From contig JAWWOH010000031.1 of assembly GCA_033851845.1 (NCBI GenBank), positions 1 through 64,000 on the forward strand: DNA of 64,000 bases. Direction: 5' to 3'. The notes beneath the pieces were generated by a model that saw only the letters and a program-made list of their open reading frames with translations, had not been told where the DNA came from and did not search any database. Of the stretch, positions 16,138-24,643 are shown piece after piece. How positions within the stretch are numbered: the stretch's first letter is position 1; each line of letters starts with the position of its first letter. The stretch is from RYN-124 sp033851845. GTDB lineage: Bacteria > Actinomycetota > Actinomycetes > Mycobacteriales > SCTD01. The position numbers and the translations under genes are program-made.

Positions 16138-17892
16138 GTGTCCAACACCCAGCTGAACCCGGGCGGCTTCAACCTCGCCTCCGGTCTGAGCGGCTTCGCC
16201 ATCGGCGCCGCAGCGACCGTGCTCGCCTTCGTCGCGATCAACCCGAACGCGAGCAGCGCACCCACCAACGCGGCCGACGCTGGCGTGCTGAGCATCCCCG
16301 GTGTGTCCGGCGGCCTCAGCACCTCGTCGTTGCCGCAGGTCGGCCAGACCGCGACCCTCGCCAACGGCACCAAGGTCACCCGCCTCGCTGGCGGCCAGTT
16401 GCGCGTCACCGACACCGCCGGCCACAGCCGCACGGTCGTCGTCGGCGGCTCGGCCGGCACCGCCAGCCGGACGATCGGCGGCTCCGCGGGGACGTCGAGC
16501 CAGACGATCGGCGGTCAGGAGGGCACGTCCAGCCAGACCATCGCCGGCTCTGACGGCAGTCAGGGCTCGGCCGGCGCCGCGCACGGCTCGACCGAAGGAG
16601 GCGCCGCCGGGTCAGGATCGGGCTCGGCCTCCGGCTCGGATCAGGCCGGGTCGAGCGCGGGCGGCGGCGCCTGCAGCGGCGGCGCGACCGACACCGGCGT
16701 CACGGCCAACTCGGTGAAGCTGGGCGCGACCGTCGCCGAGTCCGGGATCGCGCAGGCCTTCCTCGGCGAGGCGCGGCAGGGCATGGAGGCCTACCGCAAG
16801 CGGGTCAACTCCAAGGGCGGCGTCTGCGGCCGGACTCTCAACATCGTCTACAAGGACGACGGCTGGGATCCCGCTGCCGGGCAGCAGGACCTGCAGTCGC
16901 TGATCAACGAGGACAAGGTCTTCGCGATCGCCGTGTCGCCCTCCTCTGAGGGAGTCAACGCTGCCAGCAATGCCGGTGTGTTCGACAAGGCCGGCGTCCC
17001 GGTCGTCGGCACCGACGGGCTGGACCGGTCGCAGTACAAGGATCCCTACGTATGGCCGGTGGCGGCGGCGACCGTGACGATGCTGCACGTGATGATGGAC
17101 CAGGCGTGGAAGGACGGCGCCCGCAACCCCGCCATCGTCTTCGACAACAACTACAAGTTCGGCACTGAGGGCGCCAACGCGTTCGACCAGGCCTTCAAGC
17201 GGCACGCGAACAAGGACGTCCCGGGCTTCGGCAAAGCCTGCGGCGCGGGCTCGCGCTACTGCGGAGTCGACACCAACGGAGACATCGCCGGCGCCGTGTC
17301 CATCATCAACAACGCCTGCAAGTCGCACGACGGCCAGGATCCGTGTGACTACCTGGTCATGCTCATGGAGCCGGCGACGGCGATGAAGTGGATGAGCGTC
17401 ACGGGTGCGCCGAGAGTGGCTCAGTTCGCGAAGGGCATCGGCGCGGCCCAGCCGCTGTTCACCTACGACTTCGGCACGAACTGCGGCGACAAGTGCAACG
17501 GCATCGAGGTCTGGACCGGTTACAACCCGCCCATCGGCTCGTTCGCGAACGCGGCCGGCGTGAAGCAGTACGTCGACGATCTGCACAGCCAGAAGAGCTC
17601 CGCGGACGCGTTCAACCAGTTCACGGAGGGCTCGTACCTCGGCCTGCAGCTGCTCGTCGACGCGATGACGCGCGCCGGCGGCAACCTCACCCGGGAAGCG
17701 TTGAAGGCGGCGCTCGACCAGAGCAACCTCGACACCGGCCTCTCCGCGTCGCCGGCCGTCTGGTCCGCGGGCAGCCACTGGGCAGTGGGCGGGGCGCAGG
17801 GCTTCACGATGCAGGCCTCGAACGGCTTCGCGGGATGGCGGCTGACCACGCCGTTCGCGCAGGACCCCTGGCTCGGCCAGGACTTCGGGTAG
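16138..17892 (+). CDS. Membrane-anchored branched-chain amino-acid-type substrate-binding protein
   Basis: 584 aa. The GTG at 16138 starts 2 bases after the previous stop, with GAAGGA upstream. The N-terminus has one hydrophobic helix (GFAIGAAATVLAFVAI) without a lipobox Cys, so it is apparently a membrane-tethered rather than lipidated binding protein. A Gly/Ser linker of about 110 residues contains three 11-residue repeats and further Gly/Ser runs. From about residue 195 a type-I periplasmic-binding fold begins (VKLGATVAESGIAQAF ... GMEAYRKRVNSKGGVCGRTL ... GVPVVGTDG), as in LivJ/LivK proteins. It has extra Cys residues (KACGAGSRYCGV, NCGDKC). The partner transporter follows directly. The ligand is unknown; the family also binds amides, urea and aromatic acids. 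Confidence 0.85.
   Translation: MSNTQLNPGGFNLASGLSGFAIGAAATVLAFVAINPNASSAPTNAADAGVLSIPGVSGGLSTSSLPQVGQTATLANGTKVTRLAGGQLRVTDTAGHSRTVVVGGSAGTASRTIGGSAGTSSQTIGGQEGTSSQTIAGSDGSQGSAGAAHGSTEGGAAGSGSGSASGSDQAGSSAGGGACSGGATDTGVTANSVKLGATVAESGIAQAFLGEARQGMEAYRKRVNSKGGVCGRTLNIVYKDDGWDPAAGQQDLQSLINEDKVFAIAVSPSSEGVNAASNAGVFDKAGVPVVGTDGLDRSQYKDPYVWPVAAATVTMLHVMMDQAWKDGARNPAIVFDNNYKFGTEGANAFDQAFKRHANKDVPGFGKACGAGSRYCGVDTNGDIAGAVSIINNACKSHDGQDPCDYLVMLMEPATAMKWMSVTGAPRVAQFAKGIGAAQPLFTYDFGTNCGDKCNGIEVWTGYNPPIGSFANAAGVKQYVDDLHSQKSSADAFNQFTEGSYLGLQLLVDAMTRAGGNLTREALKAALDQSNLDTGLSASPAVWSAGSHWAVGGAQGFTMQASNGFAGWRLTTPFAQDPWLGQDFG
16444..16542 (+). repeat. 33-bp tandem repeat (3 units) in binding-protein linker
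   Basis: Three in-frame 33-bp units (16444, 16477, 16510) encode GGSAGTASRTI-like 11-mers within the flexible linker between membrane helix and binding domain. Same unit length as the repeat in the neighbouring surface protein, but a different sequence. Confidence 0.75.
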
Positions 17893-17904
17893 CGGCCCGC
17901 AGCC

Positions 17905-20900
17905 ATGTCCATCACCTTCTTCCTGACGCAGCTTGCGCTCGCGGTGCCGCTCATGGCGGCGTACGCGTTGTTCGCGCTCGGCATCGTGCTCATCTACCGA
18001 GCCAGCCGTGTGCTGAACCTCGCTCACGGCGTGATGGCGATGCTGCCGTCGTACGTCGTTCTCGAGCTCCGGCATCGTGGGTTCCCGCTGCCGCTCGCCC
18101 TGATCGCCGGCGTGCTGTCGGGCGCAGCCCTCGGGTCAGCCGTGGAGTTCGTCTTCGTCCGGCGACTTCGTCGTATCTCGGAGACCGCCCAGACGGTGGG
18201 GACGGTGGCCGTATTCGGGCTGGTCGTCGCCTTCAGCGCGAAGGCGTTCGGCACCTCGCCGGTCCGGCCGCCGGGAATCTTCCCGGACAAGGCGATCGAG
18301 TTTGCCGACTCCGGCATCAGCTATGGCCAGCTCGGGCTGATCGGCACGTCCATCGCACTGACCGTGGGGCTGTTCGCGCTGTTCAAGTTCAGCCGGCTCG
18401 GGCTGGCGATGCGCGGCGCGGCGTCCAACCGCACGGCGGCGGCGCTGATGGGCGTCAACCCGGATCGCACGACGCAGGTCGCCTGGATGCTGGGGGGCGC
18501 GCTCGCCGCTGTTGCGGGCATCCTGCTGTCGGCGACGTCCACCCTCGATCCTTACAACTTTCCCCTGCAGGCGCTGCCTGGGTTCGTGGCCGCGCTCATC
18601 GGCGGGCTCGGCTCGATGCCGGGTGCGTTGGTGGGATCCATCGTCGTAGGCGTTGCGACCGGCATCGCGCCCGGGCTCTCCGGTGCGCCTGTCGTCGGTC
18701 CGTTCTTCTCGGCTATCGGCTCGGCGCAGCTGCTCCTGACCATCGTTGCGTTCGCTGTCATGGCGCTGCGCGGTGAGCGACTGGCCGCCTCAGATGTCCG
18801 CGCGGCGGGTCTCGCCGGCTCGGTGAGCTCAGCGGTGATCCGTAAGGTCCGCCGCCGCGCGGACCGTGGCCGGTCGGAGAAGCTGCTTCGATCTCTGGCC
18901 TGTGCGCTGCTCACGGTTGCAGCCGTTTCCTGGGTCCTCGGTGCGCCGTTCTCCTGGGTCAGCACCGGCATCAACGCGCTGTCCTTCACGATCGTCGCGC
19001 TGTCGCTCGTCATCCTGACCGGCTGGGTGGGGCAGATCTCGCTGGCGCAGGCGAGCTTCGTCGGCATCGGCGCATTCGTCACCGGCGTGCTGGTGCGTTC
19101 GGGCCTCCCGTTCCCGCTGACACTGCCGGTCGTCGGGTTCATCTCGGCGATGATCGCGGCCCTACTCGGCCTGGTTGCGCTGCGCGTGCGTGGTCTCTAC
19201 CTCGCCGTCGCGACTCTCATCTTCGCGTGGATGACGCAGGTCTACCTGTTCGCGCAGCCGTGGCTGGTCGGCATCGGCGGCTCGTCGTCGATCCGGACGA
19301 AGGCGCTCGGGACACCCGGCACCTTCCCGTACCTCGACTTCACCGTGAACACGACGTTCTACTTCGTGATCCTGGCGACCGTCGCTGCTGCCATGCTCGG
19401 CGCGGCCAACCTTCGCCGCTCGAAGACCGGTCGGGCCTGGTTCGCCATCAAGGGCAGTGAGGTCGCCGCTGCCAGTCTCGGCATCCCGGTGATGGCGTAC
19501 AAGCTGCTCGCCTTCGGCGCAGCCGGCTTCCTCGCCGGCATTGCCGGCAACCTGCTCATGACGACGAACCAGGTGGCGACGGCGAGCCAGTTCACGCCAG
19601 AGGTCTCTCTCCTCTACCTGTCGATCGCGGTCGTCGGCGGCCTTGACAGCATCACCGGCGCGCTGGCGGCGGGTCTGGTCTTCGCCTTGCTGGGCGAGCT
19701 CTTCTACAAGGTCTCGGCCCTCGCCGGGCTGCTGGACATCGTCTCGTCCCTGCTGTTGGCGTTCGTGCTGTTGGCCTTCCCGGCCGGACTGGCGGGGCTG
19801 CCGCCCAAGCTCGCCCGTCTCGCGGCGCGCGTCCGTGGCAGTCGACCAGCCCTCTTCCTCGCTGGGCTTGTCGCCGACCGCTGGCAGGACGTCGCCGACA
19901 TGCGCGTACGCCGAAGCATCGCGCGGCAGGAGAAGGTCGCAGCAGCTGCCGGGCCTGGGACCGCTCCGGATCCCGGGGCAGAGAGCATCGGGACGACCGA
20001 AACAGCCGCCGCTGCGACGCCGCGGTCGGTACGCCGTTCGTCAGCGCCGCCGGACGCGCTCGCACCGACACTCGAGCGCGTCATCGTCCAGGACGAGCAG
20101 GAAGACGCGGAGACGCGCGAGCGCGCGGCCGTGAGCCGGATCGCCTACGTTCCCGGCACCGCGACCAAGGTCGAGCTGCCCGAGCGCTGGCTGCGCCGAC
20201 CGGTCCTGCACGCACAGGACATCACCGTGCAGTTCGGCGGTCTCACTGCGGTCGACACCGCCAACCTCGAGGTGCGTGAGGGCGAGATCGTGGGCCTCAT
20301 CGGCCCGAACGGCGCAGGCAAGACCACGCTCTTCAACGCGATCTCGGGTCTGAACTCACCGACCTCCGGATCGGTGTCCCTCTTCGACGCGGACGTAACG
20401 CACCTGCCGGTGCACCGTCGCGCAGCCGCCGGGATGGGCCGCACCTTCCAGCTGATCCAGCTCTTCCCCGAGCTGTCGGTCACCGACAACCTGCTCGTCG
20501 GCACGCACGTGCGCAACTCCTCCGGCTTCGGCTCGCACCTGTTCGCGACCGGCCGGGCCATCGACGGCGAGCGCGGCGCCCGGCACCGCGTCGCGCAGGT
20601 GGTCGAGCTGCTCGGCCTGCAGGACGTCGCTGACCAGCCGGTGACTGGACTGCCGTTCGGCGTACTGCGCCTGGTAGAGGTGGCGCGCGCACTCGTGACC
20701 GGCGCTCCGTTCGTCATGCTCGACGAGCCGGCCTCCGGTCTGGACAACGCCGAGACCGACAAGCTGTCCGACCTCCTGCTCTGGGTCCGGCAGACGCTCG
20801 GCATCTCACTGCTGCTCATCGAGCACGACGTCCGCATGGTGACCGCGCTCTGCGACTACATCTACGTGCTCGACCGCGGGAAGATGATCGCCAACGGCGA

Positions 20901-21021
20901 GGCGGCGGACATCCGCCGCGACCCGGTCGTGACCGCGGCGTACTTCGGCGCCGTCGAGGACGAGGCGCCACCGGCACCCGTGCAGCGTGTCGCGGAGACC
21001 GATCTGGCGGGGGTGCGCTGA
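17905..21021 (+). CDS. Fused LivH-LivM-LivG: two permeases and ABC ATPase in one polypeptide
   Basis: 1038 aa. Residues 1-290 are a LivH-type permease (ALGIVLIYRASRVLNLAHG, ALIGGLGSMPGALVGS). About 330-640 is a LivM-type permease (LTGWVGQISLAQASFVGIGA, VGGLDSITGALAAGL). A charged linker of about 125 residues follows. From about 765 comes a LivG-type ATPase with Walker A GPNGAGKT near 800, the Q-loop GRTFQLIQLFPELSV, a degenerate ABC signature PFGVLRLVEVARAL in place of LSGGQ, Walker B FVMLDEPASGL and the H-loop LLLIEHD. It forms the membrane channel and half of the energy-coupling unit. The three parts are usually separate genes; LivM-LivG fusions are known in actinobacteria, and this adds LivH. 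The stop overlaps the livF start by one base. Confidence 0.92.
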   Translation: MSITFFLTQLALAVPLMAAYALFALGIVLIYRASRVLNLAHGVMAMLPSYVVLELRHRGFPLPLALIAGVLSGAALGSAVEFVFVRRLRRISETAQTVGTVAVFGLVVAFSAKAFGTSPVRPPGIFPDKAIEFADSGISYGQLGLIGTSIALTVGLFALFKFSRLGLAMRGAASNRTAAALMGVNPDRTTQVAWMLGGALAAVAGILLSATSTLDPYNFPLQALPGFVAALIGGLGSMPGALVGSIVVGVATGIAPGLSGAPVVGPFFSAIGSAQLLLTIVAFAVMALRGERLAASDVRAAGLAGSVSSAVIRKVRRRADRGRSEKLLRSLACALLTVAAVSWVLGAPFSWVSTGINALSFTIVALSLVILTGWVGQISLAQASFVGIGAFVTGVLVRSGLPFPLTLPVVGFISAMIAALLGLVALRVRGLYLAVATLIFAWMTQVYLFAQPWLVGIGGSSSIRTKALGTPGTFPYLDFTVNTTFYFVILATVAAAMLGAANLRRSKTGRAWFAIKGSEVAAASLGIPVMAYKLLAFGAAGFLAGIAGNLLMTTNQVATASQFTPEVSLLYLSIAVVGGLDSITGALAAGLVFALLGELFYKVSALAGLLDIVSSLLLAFVLLAFPAGLAGLPPKLARLAARVRGSRPALFLAGLVADRWQDVADMRVRRSIARQEKVAAAAGPGTAPDPGAESIGTTETAAAATPRSVRRSSAPPDALAPTLERVIVQDEQEDAETRERAAVSRIAYVPGTATKVELPERWLRRPVLHAQDITVQFGGLTAVDTANLEVREGEIVGLIGPNGAGKTTLFNAISGLNSPTSGSVSLFDADVTHLPVHRRAAAGMGRTFQLIQLFPELSVTDNLLVGTHVRNSSGFGSHLFATGRAIDGERGARHRVAQVVELLGLQDVADQPVTGLPFGVLRLVEVARALVTGAPFVMLDEPASGLDNAETDKLSDLLLWVRQTLGISLLLIEHDVRMVTALCDYIYVLDRGKMIANGEAADIRRDPVVTAAYFGAVEDEAPPAPVQRVAETDLAGVR

Positions 21022-21761
21022 TGCTCGAGATCCTGAACATGGACGTCTGCTACGGCCCGGTGCCCGCGCTGCGCGGCGTGTCGATGACGGTCGGCGACGG
21101 GGAGATGGTTGCGCTCGTCGGCGCCAACGGTGCCGGCAAGACGACGACCCTGCGAACCATCTCAGGGATGCTCAGCCCCAGCTCGGGGAGCATCACGTTC
21201 GACGGCGAGCGCATCGACGGGCTTGCGCCGTACAAGGTGATTGCCCACGGTGTTGCGCACCTGCCCGAAGGGCGCGCGCTGTTCTCCGACATGAGCGTGA
21301 TGGACAACCTGCGGCTCGGTGCGTGGACGCAGCCGAACGAGAAGGGCTTCCGTCGTCGCGTCGCTGAGGTGATGGACCACTTCCCGATCCTGCGCGAGCG
21401 GTCGAAGCAGGCGGCCGGCACCCTGTCGGGCGGTGAGCAGCAGATGCTCGGTGTCGCGCGCGCGCTCATGAGCGAGCCGAAGCTGCTGATCGTCGACGAG
21501 CTGTCGCTCGGGCTCGCGCCCAAGATCGTGGCGCAGCTGTTCGACATCCTCACGACGATCAACGCGCAGGGCACCGCAGTGCTCATGGTCGAGCAGTTCG
21601 TACACATGGCGCTCGAGCACTCGCATCGTGCGTACGTCCTGGCCAAGGGCGAGGTCGTGCTCGAGGGTGACGCCAGCGAGCTCCGCGACCGGCCTGAGCT
21701 GCTCGCCGCCTACCTCGGTGACGACACCGCAGACGATCCCGTCCCGGCCGGCGCACGATGA
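21021..21761 (+). CDS. livF: LivF-type ABC transporter ATP-binding protein
   Basis: 246 aa second ATPase of the branched-chain amino-acid-type importer. Walker A GANGAGKTTTLR, ABC signature LSGGEQQMLGVARAL, Walker B LLIVDELSLGLAPK (Glu retained) and MVEQFVHMALEHSHRAYVL with the LivF-type ending. Starts at TGATG with the permease fusion. It pairs with the degenerate-signature ATPase of the fusion, so one of the two composite ATP sites may be weak. The next gene begins inside its stop (ATGA). Confidence 0.92.
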   Translation: MLEILNMDVCYGPVPALRGVSMTVGDGEMVALVGANGAGKTTTLRTISGMLSPSSGSITFDGERIDGLAPYKVIAHGVAHLPEGRALFSDMSVMDNLRLGAWTQPNEKGFRRRVAEVMDHFPILRERSKQAAGTLSGGEQQMLGVARALMSEPKLLIVDELSLGLAPKIVAQLFDILTTINAQGTAVLMVEQFVHMALEHSHRAYVLAKGEVVLEGDASELRDRPELLAAYLGDDTADDPVPAGAR

Positions 21762-22354
21762 CGTCGATGGCGCTCACGATCGGCCGCCGAGGCAGCCGCC
21801 AGGCACGCAGTCTGCGGCTCGGCGCCGCAGCCGGTATCGGTGCGGCGATGCTCTCCCTGGTCGTCGTCGCCCTGCTGTCCTCGCGTGGCTCGAGCAAGCC
21901 CGCACATGACCTCGCCGCGCGGCAGAGCGCGGTGTCCGACTGGGAGGCGACCGTGCACCCGATGATCTCGTCCGGCGGGGAGGTGGTCGCGCTCGGCCCT
22001 CGCACGGCCGTCGCCGACCTCGCCCAGCGCAAGGTGCCCGACGCCCGCATGCAGCAGATGGCGACCGGCTGGGTACGGCGGCTGTCCGAGCTGCGGGAGC
22101 AGATCGCCGCGGTGCCGACCCCGACGGAGCTCCGGCCCGCGCACGCCCTGCTCGACAGCGCGATGGCTGGTTACGTCAGCGCGTCGCGAGACCTGTTCGA
22201 TGCGGCGTCCGCGATCGGCCAGCGGCGCACGGCCTTGCTCGAGGCCGCCGCGGCGGCGGGCAGGACCGCCGACCACGAGTACGACCAGGCCATGGCGACA
22301 ATCGCGCGGCTGCGCGCGCAGCTCGACCTCCCGACCGATTGGAGCGACTCATGA
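21758..22354 (+). CDS. Membrane-anchored helical protein, unknown
   Basis: 198 aa. One transmembrane helix (about residues 21-42, LGAAAGIGAAMLSLVVVALL) and an extracytoplasmic all-helical domain (QSAVSDWEATVHPMIS ... ATGWVRRLSELREQIAAVP ... TIARLRAQLDLP). It resembles the four-helix sensory or scaffold domains of membrane proteins, but without a cytoplasmic output. It overlaps both neighbours by 4 bp (ATGA), so it belongs to the transport operon; perhaps an accessory that docks the binding or surface protein (inference). Confidence 0.7.
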   Translation: MTSMALTIGRRGSRQARSLRLGAAAGIGAAMLSLVVVALLSSRGSSKPAHDLAARQSAVSDWEATVHPMISSGGEVVALGPRTAVADLAQRKVPDARMQQMATGWVRRLSELREQIAAVPTPTELRPAHALLDSAMAGYVSASRDLFDAASAIGQRRTALLEAAAAAGRTADHEYDQAMATIARLRAQLDLPTDWSDS

Positions 22355-23247
22355 CCAGCGCCCGACGCACCATCGGCCGTGGTGCCCTGCTCGTCGCGCT
22401 GATGGCGGGAAGCGCTGCCGTGACCGGCGCACCGGCGTACGCCGATGTGCTCGGCGGCAGCGGGTCGCTGCCCGTGCCGGCACCGCTGCCCGCGGTCCCG
22501 CTGCTGACCGACCCTGGCCCGTCGCCGAGCCCGTCTCCGTCTTCGTCGGCGGCCCCGCCGGCGTCGGCAGGGGAGCAGCAGACGACGTCGACCGGGGCGA
22601 CATCGACCGACACGACGTCGACCGGGACGGCGCCTGGCGACGCGTCCGCCGCGACGTCTGCCGACTCGTCCGCCGATGCGGGATCGACCGCCCAGAGCTC
22701 GTCGGCGTCGACGGGCTCCGATGAGGTCACGGCGAGCACGGCAACGGCGCCTGCGCCCGTGGCGGCGCCCGCGGCCGCGCCGGGCGCTCAGGTGCCCGCG
22801 CCGAGCACGGTGACCGCGGCGCAGCCAGTCGCCGCCACGACGGCGACCCGCGCGGATGTTGCCGTGCCTGCTGCCGCTCCGGCCGGCGCGCCGACGGCCG
22901 CTGCGCCCAACGCGGCGGCGCGGTTCGACCTGCTCGACGGTCCGGCAGCGAGTGCGCCGAACACCTTTAGTGGCTTTCCGCAGCTGACGGCCGGCTCGCT
23001 GCAGCTGCCGGCGCTGCCGAGCCTGCCCGGACTGCGTCCGCTGGTCGCCCCGGGGCAGCCGTCCGAGCTCGCACCGCTGCTCGCCGGTGGATCCAGCGTC
23101 GGCGGCGTACCCGTCGTCCGGACCGGTCACTCCGCACCGATGCAGCCCGACTCGACGGGTGTCGTGCTGCTCGTTCTCGCTTCGGCGGCGGGCGCTGCCG
23201 GCCTCGCGCGGGTGCGCCTGCACCGGCTCAGCATCATCCGCCGCTGA
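22351..23247 (+). CDS. Secreted/membrane Ala-Ser-Pro-rich protein, unknown
   Basis: 298 aa. Signal peptide MTSARRTIGRGALLVALMAG with cleavage near APAYADV, a long low-complexity Ala/Ser/Thr/Pro stretch (PSPSPSPSSSAAPP, STGATSTDTTSTG), a more ordered region (FSGFPQLTAGSLQLPALPSL), and a C-terminal hydrophobic helix (TGVVLLVLASAAGAAGLARV) with a basic tail. The layout is that of a wall-spanning stalk held by its C-terminal helix, like the first gene of the operon. Last gene of the ATGA-coupled series. Confidence 0.7.
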   Translation: MTSARRTIGRGALLVALMAGSAAVTGAPAYADVLGGSGSLPVPAPLPAVPLLTDPGPSPSPSPSSSAAPPASAGEQQTTSTGATSTDTTSTGTAPGDASAATSADSSADAGSTAQSSSASTGSDEVTASTATAPAPVAAPAAAPGAQVPAPSTVTAAQPVAATTATRADVAVPAAAPAGAPTAAAPNAAARFDLLDGPAASAPNTFSGFPQLTAGSLQLPALPSLPGLRPLVAPGQPSELAPLLAGGSSVGGVPVVRTGHSAPMQPDSTGVVLLVLASAAGAAGLARVRLHRLSIIRR

Positions 23248-23278
23248 TCCGATAGGGCGGGCGCGCGAGACTGCGCGG

Positions 23279-23725
23279 ATGCCCGTTCTCGCGTTGTGGG
23301 TCGACGTCGACGCCCCTGCCGAGCGCACCTGGGCGGCCGCGGTCGACTGGGCTCGTCAGGGTGACTGGATGCTCGGCACCCGCGTCCGGCCGACGGCCGG
23401 TGACGGGCAGGGCGTGGGCGGCGAGCTCGAGGCCTTCAGCGGGATCGGGCCGATCGGTTTCCTCGACCCGATGCAGATCACGCTCTGGCAGCCGCCGCGG
23501 GCCTGTCATGTCCGGCACACGGGTCGCGTCGTGCGCGGTACCGGCGCCTTCGAGGTCGAGCCGCGCGGCGATCGACGCAGCCGCTTCCACTGGCGTGAGG
23601 ACCTCGACCTGCCGCTGGGCGGGGTCGGTCGGCTCGGTTGGGTGCTGGTCCGCCCGCTGTTCGCGTTCGGCGTACAGCTCAGCCTGCGCCGCTTCGCCCG
23701 ACACGTCGTCTCCGGCAGCCGGTAG
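23279..23725 (+). CDS. SRPBCC-family (polyketide cyclase-like) protein
   Basis: 148 aa single START/SRPBCC helix-grip fold (VLALWVDVDAPAERTWAAAVDWARQGDW ... GVGGELEAFSGIGPIGFLDPMQI ... SLRRFARHVVSGSR). Such proteins bind hydrophobic ligands; a specific ligand cannot be inferred. Starts 31 bases after the previous gene. The 119 bases after it hold only a weak hairpin (23765-23783) before the convergent hydratase gene. Confidence 0.8.
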   Translation: MPVLALWVDVDAPAERTWAAAVDWARQGDWMLGTRVRPTAGDGQGVGGELEAFSGIGPIGFLDPMQITLWQPPRACHVRHTGRVVRGTGAFEVEPRGDRRSRFHWREDLDLPLGGVGRLGWVLVRPLFAFGVQLSLRRFARHVVSGSR

Positions 23726-23844
23726 CCACCCTTCGCGACCGACCCGACCTTCGTTGATCAATGCGGCATCACCCGACGATGCCTCGCCGCCTTCATCCGG
23801 TTACGGCGCGTTGAACACGGACGGCCGTCGCACCAGAGGTGGGG

Positions 23845-24639
23845 TTAGTGGCCGATGAACACCGGCGGGGTCTTGGCGAGGAACGAGGACACCGCGTTCT
23901 TGTGGTCCTCGGTCGCACCCGCGCGGGTCTGCAGCTCGTCCTCCTTGACGAGCGCATCGGCGAGCGAGGCATCGGCGCCGTAGCGCACCGACTCCTTCAC
24001 GCACGCGTACGCCGCTGTCGGCCCGGCAGCGAGCCGGGCAGCGAGCTCGGTCGCCGCGGGGAGCACCTGCTCAGGTGCCACGCAGGCGTTGAGGATGCCC
24101 ATCTCCAGCGCCTGCTCCGACGTGAACGGCTCGGCGAGCATCAGCAGCGCCGTCGCCCGCCCGCTGCCGACCAGTCGCGGCAACGTCCACGACAGGCCGG
24201 AGTCGGCGGTCAGGCCGATGCCGGTGAACGCGGTCGTGTAGCGAGAACCTGCCGCGCCGATCCGGAAGTCGCAGGCGCAGGCGATGCCCAGACCCGCGCC
24301 GGCGGCCGTGCCGTTGATGGCGGCGATGACCGGCTTGGGCATCGTCGTGATCAGGGAGATCAGCGGGTTGTAGTGCTGCTGCACCGTCGACAGCGGCGCC
24401 GGATCGCCGGCCCCGATCAGCGCGGCGTGCTCGCGCAGGTCCTGTCCGACGCAGAACGCCCGACCCGTGCCAGTTAGCACGACGGCGCGGACCGCGTCGT
24501 CGGCAGCAACCGCAGCGACCGCGGCGAGCAGCGCCTCCTTCGCCTCGAGGGTCAGCGCGTTCATGCCGTCCGGCCGGTTCAGCGTGACGGTGGCGACGCC
24601 GCCGGCGGTCTCGACGAGCACGGTGTCGGACACGGGCAC
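23845..24639 (-). CDS. Enoyl-CoA hydratase/isomerase (PaaG-like)
   Basis: 264 aa crotonase-fold enzyme. Oxyanion-hole segments are CVGQDLREHAALIG and NGTAAGAGLGIACACDFRIG. The acidic Asp in LTADSGLSWTLPRLVG is the position used by PaaG-type ring-epoxide isomerases rather than the two-Glu hydratases. The C-terminus FLAKTPPVFIGH fits. Start GTG at 24639, or GTG at 24633, which is better spaced from GAGGGA. It lies directly after a PaaX-type repressor on the same strand, so a role in phenylacetyl-CoA or related CoA-ester catabolism is plausible; no other paa genes are present. Confidence 0.88.
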   Translation of the reverse strand: MPVSDTVLVETAGGVATVTLNRPDGMNALTLEAKEALLAAVAAVAADDAVRAVVLTGTGRAFCVGQDLREHAALIGAGDPAPLSTVQQHYNPLISLITTMPKPVIAAINGTAAGAGLGIACACDFRIGAAGSRYTTAFTGIGLTADSGLSWTLPRLVGSGRATALLMLAEPFTSEQALEMGILNACVAPEQVLPAATELAARLAAGPTAAYACVKESVRYGADASLADALVKEDELQTRAGATEDHKNAVSSFLAKTPPVFIGH

Positions 24640-24643
24640 TCCC

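Noticed and set aside
14585..18075. Two ~480-aa minus-strand frames under the surface protein and binding protein
   Set aside because: Antisense of two well-supported coding sequences; composition typical of GC shadows.
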